64,000 nucleotides of DNA from Halorhabdus tiamatea SARL4B (lineage in GTDB: Archaea > Halobacteriota > Halobacteria > Halobacteriales > Haloarculaceae). A model generated the notes under the pieces. That model worked only from the letters and a program-made list of their open reading frames with translations. It did not search any database and was not told the origin of the DNA. Below are positions 26,018 to 32,975 of the stretch, piece by piece. The position numbers were made by a program, and so were the translations under genes. Position 1 is the first letter of the stretch. Each line of letters opens with the position of its first letter. The stretch is taken from the NCBI RefSeq assembly GCF_000470655.1, contig NC_021921.1:1178001-1242000 (forward strand), written 5' to 3'.

Positions 26018-26488
26018 CTACTCGTCGGCTTCTTCCTGCTGTTGCATCGCCTGCATCTGCTGTTGCATCTGCTGCTGTTGCATCTGCTGGGCCTGCTGTT
26101 CGAGCTGCTGGCTCTCGTCTTCGAGTTCGGAGATCTCCTCTGAGAGCTGCTCGATCTGGTCGTCGATAGCGTCTTTCTTGCGGTCGAGGGTATCGGCTGC
26201 GGCCTCCTGGTCCTGTTCGGCCGCGTAGTCGGCCCCGAGACTCACGGTGATCTCGTCGATGTCGAGGACTTCCGCGCGGACGTAGGCATCGCCGCCGAGC
26301 GGAACCTGGACGGTCGAGCCCGTCTCGAGAGTCTCGATGGCGTCGACGGCCTCGTCGATCTCGGTCTTCTTGTTGCGGAGATCTTGGACCTCGGCTTCGA
26401 GTTCCTCTCGCTCCTCTTCGATCTCCTCGATCGCCTGGGCGATCTGCTGGAGTTGCTGCTGACCGCCACCGCCACCACCGAGACTCAT
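26018..26488 (-). CDS. pfdA: Prefoldin alpha subunit
   Basis: Prefoldin is a hexameric jellyfish-shaped co-chaperone that hands unfolded proteins to the thermosome. The 156-residue subunit has two coiled-coil arms (about residues 8-55 and 90-140) around the beta-hairpin core GSTVQVPLGGDAYVRAEV. The N-terminus is Gly/Gln-rich. The C-terminus is extremely Gln-rich (QQMQQQQMQQQMQAMQQQ). Its ATG overlaps the L18a stop as ATGA, and ftsY starts 3 bp after its stop. Confidence 0.93.
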   Translation of the reverse strand: MSLGGGGGGQQQLQQIAQAIEEIEEEREELEAEVQDLRNKKTEIDEAVDAIETLETGSTVQVPLGGDAYVRAEVLDIDEITVSLGADYAAEQDQEAAADTLDRKKDAIDDQIEQLSEEISELEDESQQLEQQAQQMQQQQMQQQMQAMQQQEEADE

Positions 26489-26658
26489 GCGTCTACCCCC
26501 TCGATCTCGATCTGAGAGCGTTTGAGCCCGTGCTGGGAGCCGAACTCGGCGAGCGTGTGCTCCTCGGCGACGTTTTCGTTCGGTGCCTCGATCTCCGTCT
26601 CGAACGATTGCCAGCCGTCACGGGCCTGAAAGGTCCCGGTGACTGTGTATTCGCTCAT
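26485..26658 (-). CDS. rpl18a: 50S ribosomal protein L18a/LX
   Basis: The 57-residue protein starts MSEYTVTGTFQARDGWQSF and ends GLKRSQIEIEGVDA, matching archaeal L18Ae (LX/L20a), which is about 57-60 residues. It is first in the operon with pfdA and ftsY and overlaps pfdA by 4 bp. Minus-strand GATACTTCC near 26687 provides a TATA-like box for a leaderless mRNA. The eIF6 and L31e genes that often precede it in archaea are not here. Confidence 0.92.
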   Translation of the reverse strand: MSEYTVTGTFQARDGWQSFETEIEAPNENVAEEHTLAEFGSQHGLKRSQIEIEGVDA

Positions 26659-26756
26659 GTTCGGTGAAAGGGAGGGCGACGGGGAAGTATCTTCCCATCG
26701 AGTATGCTCAGCAGCCACGACGGCTCACGCACCCACGGCGGTTCGGCGCGGTCGCC

Positions 26757-27395
26757 TCATTCGCGTGCGTCCGCGACCGCCGCGACGAACTCGGCGGCGT
26801 GTGCCTCGACGGCGTCGAAATCGCCACGCTCGATCGCGTCGTAGTCGATGATCGCGCTGCCCGCACCCACGACGGTCGCACCAGCGTCGAAGAACGCAGC
26901 GACGTTGTCCGGGCCGACGCCGCCGGTCGGCATCAGCGGCAGGTCCCCGAGCGGGGCCTGGATCGCGCTGAGATGGCCCGGGCCGACCGTCGAGGCGGGG
27001 AAGACTTTGATCAGGTCCGCCCCGGCCTCGGCCGCCCGAAGCGCCTCGGTCGGTGTCATCACACCCGGTGCGACGAGCGTGTCGTAGCGGTTGGCGGTCT
27101 CGATGACGTCTTCCTCGAGCGTCGGACCGACGACGAATTCCGCGCCGGCCTCGATGGCAGCACGGGCCGCCGCGGCGTCGATCACCGAGCCGGCCCCGAC
27201 GACTGCGTCCTCGCCGTCGAACGTCTCGACGACGTCGCCGACCAGGTCGCTCGCGTTGCGGGCGTCGACGGTGACCTCGAAGGCGGTCACGCCGCCCGCA
27301 TGGAGTGCTTCGACGGTGTCGATCATCGCGTCGGCGTCGATGTTTCGCAGCACCGCGACGACGCCGCTGTCGACGAGTTGTTCGGTTTCGTCCAT
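26757..27395 (-). CDS. KDPG/KHG aldolase (bifunctional, Eda family)
   Basis: The 212-residue protein is a full-length class I aldolase. The catalytic Glu is in TAFEVTVD (E40), and the Schiff-base lysine is in GADLIKVFPA (K130). The phosphate-binding PTGGVGPDN loop follows. The family cleaves 2-keto-3-deoxy-6-phosphogluconate to pyruvate and glyceraldehyde 3-phosphate, the last step of the Entner-Doudoroff route used by haloarchaea. A frame extension upstream lacks homology, and a TTTT box near 27422 supports the ATG. It is separate from the L18a operon. Confidence 0.9.
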   Translation of the reverse strand: MDETEQLVDSGVVAVLRNIDADAMIDTVEALHAGGVTAFEVTVDARNASDLVGDVVETFDGEDAVVGAGSVIDAAAARAAIEAGAEFVVGPTLEEDVIETANRYDTLVAPGVMTPTEALRAAEAGADLIKVFPASTVGPGHLSAIQAPLGDLPLMPTGGVGPDNVAAFFDAGATVVGAGSAIIDYDAIERGDFDAVEAHAAEFVAAVADARE

Positions 27396-27542
27396 GCTGG
27401 CGAGTGCGAATCCCGCCGTGAAAAGCGTCCCGACTGGGCGAGGCCGGCGTGGCGCTGGCGGCCGCGTCGACGCCGCACAGCCCTGCCGGCCGGCGTCGCG
27501 TCGACACCAACCATTAGGATGGCCGGCGTCGTACGTTGTCAC

Positions 27543-28049
27543 ATGGCACTCCAGGATATCTTCGAGAGCATCCCCGATCCAGGATCGTACTCCTTCCCGG
27601 ACTACGCGATCCCGCAGGGTGACCCCGTGATGCCGGTCGCACTCACCGACGAGGAACTTCACGCGTTGCTCGATCTCTACGAGACCTTCGCCGCCGTGGA
27701 TCCGACGGGGATTGGTGAGAACCCGTTCCTGGCGAACACGACGGAGTTCCTCCAGCAGACCTTCGGGATGCCCTCCTACCGCCCGGACGAACAACTCAAC
27801 GACGACATCGCCGGGATGCTCAACGACTTCGCCGAGGACCTCGGCGGCGGGGAGTTGGGCGTCGTCGACGCCAGTCCGAAACACCACCAGACGCTGTACT
27901 TCTTCCTGGTGAGCGCAAAGGGATATCACATGGCCCCCCACATCCAGTTCGATCCCGATCCGGCCGCCGTCGAGACGCTGTATGACCTCTATCAGCGCGT
28001 CACCGAACAGGACTACTATCTGAAGCGACCCTCGACGATCCTGGAGTGA
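27543..28049 (+). CDS. Conserved haloarchaeal protein of unknown function
   Basis: I do not recognise the family. The 168-residue protein is soluble and acidic, with no signal, cysteines or membrane helices. It contains aromatic and proline-rich patches (DPGSYSFPDYAIPQGDPVMPV and SPKHHQTLYFFLVSAKGYHMAPH). ATTAGGAT centred near 27516 lies 27 bp before the ATG, so the start is well supported. It is divergent from the aldolase. Confidence 0.72.
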   Translation: MALQDIFESIPDPGSYSFPDYAIPQGDPVMPVALTDEELHALLDLYETFAAVDPTGIGENPFLANTTEFLQQTFGMPSYRPDEQLNDDIAGMLNDFAEDLGGGELGVVDASPKHHQTLYFFLVSAKGYHMAPHIQFDPDPAAVETLYDLYQRVTEQDYYLKRPSTILE

Positions 28050-28171
28050 GCTGGGTCGCCGTCGTGTCGATCGAGACCGAGACAGCGAAGCAGGCGATTA
28101 CGTGTGGTCCCACGGTCTCGTATCGATATTATTACGAGTATTTAACATAGAGGCGTTACAATCGAGGATCA

Positions 28172-28843
28172 ATGCACGAGGTTTCCCGTCGTGACCTCCT
28201 CCAGGCTGCCGCCGTCGGCGGCCTTTCCGGCATGGCCGGGTGCCAACATCCGTTCGGCGACTCCGTCCGCACGCCCGAGGTTACGGTCGTCTCGACGACC
28301 GTCCCCACTGCACTGCAAGGCCCCTTCGATTTGACCGTCGAGGTTGTCGAATCGTTTTCGGCCGACCACCCCGGTCAGATTCGAGTCGAATTGGCGCATA
28401 CAGCGTCGACAGACGCGCCGCGACAGATCGCGTTCGGAGCGACGCCCCCGTTCAGCAACTACGTCGGAAGTCGAGTCGACACGTACGACATGTTGCTGGC
28501 GATCCCCGAGCACACCGACCGCATCGAGAAGATCGGACGGCCAGCCCCTGTCGAAGAGTGGGTACCCGAGGAGCCGACCGACGGATGCTGGCGCGGGCCG
28601 ACGGTCCCACGGGACGACGAAACAGATTTGGCCGTCATCCAGCTTTCGCCCGGCGAAACGATCGCCGAGAGCTACACGCTTCTGGGCTTCGGCCAGGAGG
28701 CGTGTCTTCCGTCAGGAACCTACGAGTTCGTGAGTGACGAACCGTACCGGGTCGTACAGGTCGACCAGGCCGACGAAGAATGGGAAAACATCGACAAGGA
28801 GAGATCGGGTTTCGGATTCACGCTCGAACTCGCAGACTCCTAA
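28172..28843 (+). CDS. Tat-exported lipoprotein of unknown function
   Basis: The N-terminus SRRDLLQAAAVGGLSGMAGC has the twin-arginine motif and a lipobox ending at Cys24. The 223-residue product should therefore be exported folded and lipid-anchored outside the cell. The mature part looks like an immunoglobulin-like beta-domain, with two cysteines (in DGCWRGP and EACLPSG) that may pair. No enzyme motif is visible. TATTTAACATA about 28 bp upstream is a good leaderless promoter. Confidence 0.85.
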   Translation: MHEVSRRDLLQAAAVGGLSGMAGCQHPFGDSVRTPEVTVVSTTVPTALQGPFDLTVEVVESFSADHPGQIRVELAHTASTDAPRQIAFGATPPFSNYVGSRVDTYDMLLAIPEHTDRIEKIGRPAPVEEWVPEEPTDGCWRGPTVPRDDETDLAVIQLSPGETIAESYTLLGFGQEACLPSGTYEFVSDEPYRVVQVDQADEEWENIDKERSGFGFTLELADS

Positions 28844-28894
28844 CTCGAAGGCCCGTCACGGTGACTTATGGTCCTCACGCGAGTACGGACACGT

Positions 28895-29779
28895 ATGCAA
28901 ACCCGTCCGCTCGGCACGACCGGTCAGGAGAGTACCGTCGTCACCTTCGGCGCGATCGCGCTGAACTGGCTCGAACAGGAGGGTGCCGACCAGCTGGTCG
29001 AACTCGTCCTCGACCACGGCGTGAACCACTTCGACGTCGCGCCGACCTACGGCGACGCCGAACTCAAACTCGGCCCGAAGCTCCGCGAGCACCGCGAGGA
29101 GATCTTCCTCGGGTGCAAAACACAGGAGCGCTCTTACGAGGGAGCCTGGGAGAAACTCGAACGGTCGCTCGATCGACTCGGCGTCGAGACGATCGACCTC
29201 TATCAGGTCCACGGCCTCGAATACGACCACGAACTCGACGAGATTACCGCAGACGACGGCGCGTTGCGGGCGTTCCGGGAGGCCAAAGACGAGGGACTCA
29301 TCGAAAACATCGGCCTGACGAGTCACGGCGATCCGGCTCTCATTCTCGACGCACTCGATCGGATCGACGACCTCGAGTCGGTGATGTTCCCGCTGAATCC
29401 CGTCGTCGACGCGAAAGGTGACGACGAACACGACTACCAGGCGGTCCTCGACCGCGCCGACCGACAGGACGTCGGAACGCTCGCGATCAAGGCCTTCGCC
29501 GGCGGCTCGTGGCCGTCGACCGAGGAGTTGCCCGAACATCGCCGGCCCTACGCCAACTGGTACGAGCCGGTCGACGACCCCGAGACGATCCGCGATCGGC
29601 TGAACTACACGCTCTCGCAAGGCGTCACCAGCGTGGTCAGCCCCGGCGATCCCAAGCTGGTGAAGATGGTGCTCGACGCGGGCGATCGCTTCGAGGAACT
29701 CGACGACGCGGCCCAGCGCGCCGTCCGCGAGGAGGCCCGCCACGACGAGAGCCCGGTCCCGGAGCAACTCCACCACTGA
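28895..29779 (+). CDS. Aldo/keto reductase
   Basis: The 294-residue protein begins MQTRPLGTTGQESTVVTFGA and continues VNHFDVAPTYGDAELKLG, giving the catalytic Asp and Tyr of the AKR fold. A Lys (GCKTQERS) and a His (LYQVHGLEYDH) complete the tetrad. It probably reduces aldehydes or ketones with NADPH. The C-terminal third ends with the AKR segment TLSQGVTSVVSPGDP. The ATG at 28895 is chosen because TTATGG centred at 28868 is 27 bp upstream. A methyltransferase gene follows after 32 bp. Confidence 0.9.
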   Translation: MQTRPLGTTGQESTVVTFGAIALNWLEQEGADQLVELVLDHGVNHFDVAPTYGDAELKLGPKLREHREEIFLGCKTQERSYEGAWEKLERSLDRLGVETIDLYQVHGLEYDHELDEITADDGALRAFREAKDEGLIENIGLTSHGDPALILDALDRIDDLESVMFPLNPVVDAKGDDEHDYQAVLDRADRQDVGTLAIKAFAGGSWPSTEELPEHRRPYANWYEPVDDPETIRDRLNYTLSQGVTSVVSPGDPKLVKMVLDAGDRFEELDDAAQRAVREEARHDESPVPEQLHH

Positions 29780-29811
29780 TGAACGGCCCGGAGCAGCCTC
29801 AGCACTGACCC

Positions 29812-30528
29812 ATGGACGTTCCCGAGACCGTCACCGCGGCACTCGCCGATTGCCCCGTCGAGGGCGCGCGCTGTCTGGAAGCCGGAGCCGGGGCGGGCAA
29901 CGCGACCGCCGGGCTCCTCGAGGCGGGCGCGGATCACGTCGTCGCGGTGACCAACGAACGCGAGCACGCCCAGACAGTCCGTGAGCGGGTCGGCCGGGAG
30001 TACCGAGACGCAGTCCGCGTCCTGGAGGCCGATCTTCGCGAGATTCCACTCCCCGACGACGCGGTCGAAATCGTCACTGCCCACGCGTTGTTCAACGTCG
30101 TCCCGCCGGCCGCGCTCGACGCGATCGCTGCCGAGGTGACCCGTGTCGCGTCTCCGGGCGCACACCTGATCGTCGACGACTACGCGCCGTTGCCGGGCGA
30201 AGCAGCCATGCGCGACCTCTTCGCCGTCGAGAACGCGGCCGCGGAACTCGCCGTCGGCCGGTCGGCGCTGACCTTCTACCCGGCTCGAGTCCTTCGCGGC
30301 GTCTTCGAGTCCTACGGGTGGGTCCACGACCGAACGAAGTCCGTCCTCGATCCGGTCCCCTGGACCGAATCACACGTCGCCGCCCACGCCGACGTTGCCA
30401 AGGAGTTCGCCGACGACGCCGGGCGAGCCGGCAATCTGCTGGCGGAGAGAGCCGACGAAGTGGCGACGAACATCGGGTCGGAGTCCACCGGCGAAATGTA
30501 CAGCCTGGCGATGGAGCTGCCAGCGTAA
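29812..30528 (+). CDS. Class I SAM-dependent methyltransferase
   Basis: The 238-residue protein has the Rossmann SAM-binding motif LEAGAGAGNATAG (residues 22-34). Motif II follows as VVAVTNEREHA, then LEADLREIPLPDDAVEIVTAHALFNV, typical of the methyltransferase type 11 group. Nothing identifies the methyl acceptor. It starts 32 bp after the aldo/keto reductase and probably shares its transcript. It ends 20 bp before a convergent gene. Confidence 0.85.
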   Translation: MDVPETVTAALADCPVEGARCLEAGAGAGNATAGLLEAGADHVVAVTNEREHAQTVRERVGREYRDAVRVLEADLREIPLPDDAVEIVTAHALFNVVPPAALDAIAAEVTRVASPGAHLIVDDYAPLPGEAAMRDLFAVENAAAELAVGRSALTFYPARVLRGVFESYGWVHDRTKSVLDPVPWTESHVAAHADVAKEFADDAGRAGNLLAERADEVATNIGSESTGEMYSLAMELPA

Positions 30529-30547
30529 CGCTGTCTCCGGTGGGAGC

Positions 30548-30964
30548 TCACGCCGTATCGGTCGCGACGCGATCGAGATACGCGAGTTGGTCCTCGAGTT
30601 CCTGGGTCCGCTTGCGCTTGATCAGCGTCGCATCGAGCACCGCGCCGACGACTCCACCGAGTTCGAACTCCGTCTGTGCGGTGACGGTCGTCCCGTCCTC
30701 GCCGCCCTCGAACCGATAGGTCGTGCGCATCTCTTCGAACATGCCCTCGACCTGCTCGCAGGCAAATTCGGCGTCGGTCTCGACGGCCTCGAGGGTCAAC
30801 GAGAGCTCCGCGAGCCCGATCGCCCGGCTGACGGCCATCCGATCGCCCTCGATATCGACCTCGTCGAACCCCGCGGCACGCATGAACGCCGCCACGTCCT
30901 CGAAGCCCGCCCGGATAGCGCCGGGTTCGGCCGCCACGTCTCGGGAGACAGTGACCTCCTCCAT
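30548..30964 (-). CDS. SRPBCC/START-like domain protein
   Basis: The 138-residue product starts MEEVTVSRDVAAEPGAIRAGFEDV and has the alternating beta-strand, long C-terminal helix pattern of the polyketide cyclase/SRPBCC fold (residues 1-110, then a helix near TLIKRKRTQELEDQLAYL). The fold makes a hydrophobic ligand pocket; the ligand is unknown. It is divergent from the HTH-10 regulator, and the region between contains three GAACAYGTTC palindromes, so common regulation is likely. Confidence 0.78.
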   Translation of the reverse strand: MEEVTVSRDVAAEPGAIRAGFEDVAAFMRAAGFDEVDIEGDRMAVSRAIGLAELSLTLEAVETDAEFACEQVEGMFEEMRTTYRFEGGEDGTTVTAQTEFELGGVVGAVLDATLIKRKRTQELEDQLAYLDRVATDTA

Positions 30965-31002
30965 ACCAGCCCCGAGCAGCCCCGTCGGGGTCAATCTGTC
31001 GT

Positions 31003-31100
31003 CGAACACGTTCGTTCGCCGTGCGAAGGGACGGTCGGCGCACTCCAGCCCGCTCGAACATGTTCGGAACAACTACCCCGGACCAGGCCGAACACGTTCA
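31003..31100. promoter_or_regulatory. Three 12-bp GAACAYGTTC palindromes in a divergent promoter
   Basis: CGAACACGTTCG (31003-31014), CGAACATGTTCG (31055-31066, a perfect palindrome) and CGAACACGTTCA (31089-31100) share one inverted repeat. A further half-site, GAACATG at 31101-31107, contains the regulator's own ATG. Centres are 52 and 34 bp apart. Three near-identical palindromes between divergent genes strongly suggest a dimeric repressor or activator site. The likely binder is the HTH-10 protein or another regulator (inference). Confidence 0.7.
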
Positions 31101-31104
31101 GAAC

Positions 31105-31761
31105 ATGGTACACGCGACGCTTTCGCTGTCGATCCCCCGGCGAATCTGGATCGGCGCGCTCTCCCAGGACCACCCGGACTCGTGCATTCGCGTCCTCTCA
31201 GCGTTCCCGAAGGGCGAGGAGTCGGGCGTCGGGTTGATCGAAGTCGACGGCCCGGACGCCTCGGCGGTCGTCGACGCGATCGAGGCGGAGGAGACCGTCA
31301 CCGACCTCGCCGTCCTGAATCGACACGACGAGACGGCCCTGATCCAGTTCGAGACGACCGACCCACTCCTGCTGTTTCCGATCGTCGGGTCGGGCATCCC
31401 GCTGGAACTCCCCTTCGACATTCGCGACGGTGAGGCCCGATGGGAACTCACGGCCTCCCAGGACCGGCTCTCGGAACTCGGCGAGCAACTCGAGACGCTG
31501 GGGATTGCCTTCACCGTCGAGCAACTCCGCCAGCACGTCGAACCCGAGCAGGTGCTGACCGACCGCCAGACCACGCTGGTTCAGGCGGCGATCGAGCGCG
31601 GGTACTACGACACGCCACGGGAATGTACGCTGACCGAACTCGCCGAGGCGCTGGACATGGCCAAATCCACCTGCAGCGAAACCCTTCACCGTGCCGAAGA
31701 GCAGATAATAAAGGGCTTCTTCGAGGACGAACCGACTGCAAGTGCCCGACGGCGGCTCTGA
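31105..31761 (+). CDS. Bat-like HTH-10 family transcriptional regulator
   Basis: The 218-residue protein has an N-terminal sensory-like domain (about residues 1-140) and a C-terminal HTH-10 DNA-binding domain. The latter contains LTDRQTTLVQAAIERGYYDTPRECTL, then ELAEALDMAKSTCSETLHRAEEQIIKGFF, the haloarchaeal bat/HTH-10 signature. Members regulate genes such as bacterioopsin, but the targets here are unknown. The ATG lies directly after the last palindrome, so translation initiation itself may be blocked by a bound repressor. It abuts the convergent phosphatase gene: the two stop codons form TGATCA. Confidence 0.9.
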   Translation: MVHATLSLSIPRRIWIGALSQDHPDSCIRVLSAFPKGEESGVGLIEVDGPDASAVVDAIEAEETVTDLAVLNRHDETALIQFETTDPLLLFPIVGSGIPLELPFDIRDGEARWELTASQDRLSELGEQLETLGIAFTVEQLRQHVEPEQVLTDRQTTLVQAAIERGYYDTPRECTLTELAEALDMAKSTCSETLHRAEEQIIKGFFEDEPTASARRRL

Positions 31762-32577
31762 TCAGTCCCAGTCGAGACGGTCCCGAAGCGCCGACAAGAC
31801 GTCCTCGTGGATCTCGCCGTTCGTGGCGACCAGCGAGTCGCTGTCGTGTCGCCAGCGGTCGCCCGCGAGATCGGTCACGCGGCCGCCACCGGCCCGGACC
31901 ATGTGCGCGCCGGCGACGGTGTCCCAGGCGGTCATGTGGACCGTCGAGATCGCGGCGTCGATCTCGCCACAGGCGACCATCGCCATGGAAGTCTGGCCGC
32001 TGCCCAGCCGCCGGAGGTCGCCGAGCTCCTCGTGAATATAGCTCGTTACGACGTTGTAGTCGTCGCGATCACGCTGCTTGAGGCCGAAGATCGGTGCGAC
32101 GATCAGCGACGAGGGGACCGTCCGCTCGCTGACCGAACACTCGACGCCGTTCCGTTCGACGACGCCGGGACCCGCCGTGTAGGTGTCGCCGATCGCCGGC
32201 AACACCGTCGCGGCGGCGACCGGTTCGCCGTCGACCGTTCGGGCCAGGCTGACGCCCCAGAGGCGGTTTCCCCGCACGAAATTGTTCGTCCCGTCGATCG
32301 GGTCGATGATCCAGGCCGGCCCCGAGTCGGGCACGGTCTTCTCGGCGTCGTTCTCCTCGCCGACGATCGCCGCCGCCGGGTCGCGTTCGGCGAGTATCTC
32401 GACGATCCGATCTTGGGCTTCCCGGTCCGCTCGCGAGACCGGGTCCATCTGATCGCGCTTGAAGTCGTTACCGATACCTTCCCGGAAGTCCGTACAGGCG
32501 ATCTCGGCCCCGGATTCGGCTGCCTCCCGGGCGATCGAACGCAATCCGGCGGCCGTCTCCTCGTCGATCTCGTTCAC
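31762..32577 (-). CDS. Inositol monophosphatase / fructose-1,6-bisphosphatase family
   Basis: The 271-residue protein carries the metal-binding motifs VGEEND, DPIDGTNNF and, near the end, WDTVAGAHMVRAGGG of the lithium-sensitive phosphatase superfamily. Archaeal members often hydrolyse both inositol-1-phosphate and fructose-1,6-bisphosphate. The GTG start (VNEIDEETAAGL) is chosen because homology begins there; a longer frame to 32976 has no similarity. Confidence 0.9.
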   Translation of the reverse strand: MNEIDEETAAGLRSIAREAAESGAEIACTDFREGIGNDFKRDQMDPVSRADREAQDRIVEILAERDPAAAIVGEENDAEKTVPDSGPAWIIDPIDGTNNFVRGNRLWGVSLARTVDGEPVAAATVLPAIGDTYTAGPGVVERNGVECSVSERTVPSSLIVAPIFGLKQRDRDDYNVVTSYIHEELGDLRRLGSGQTSMAMVACGEIDAAISTVHMTAWDTVAGAHMVRAGGGRVTDLAGDRWRHDSDSLVATNGEIHEDVLSALRDRLDWD

Positions 32578-32975
32578 AGTATCACTCGATGGATGCGAAC
32601 GGAGGGGCCGCCGAAACTTGAGTGGTGGGGCTCCGCGGTCGGGCGGGTTTCGAGACCGGACAGCGACGTGACAGAATTGCCGGGCCACCACGCGCTGCTG
32701 GCACGGGCCAGTAGTCGGATGGCGATAGCCCCGACGATGACGTTGCGGACGCGAAGGCTGGCGACAGCGGGGACGGCCGTGTCGGCGATGCCACCGAACC
32801 AGGGGGCCGACACCACCGGCAGTGTGTCGTACCGAGGACGGGCGCTCGTCCCGCCTCGACGTCGGCAGTGATGAGCCTGCTCCAGCCGGCCCGCCTCCGG
32901 GTCCCTGCTGTGCGGTATGAGGGGGAGCAAGTGTCGAAGACAGGTTTTTGCCCCCGGCTCGGGACTGTACGTCCA

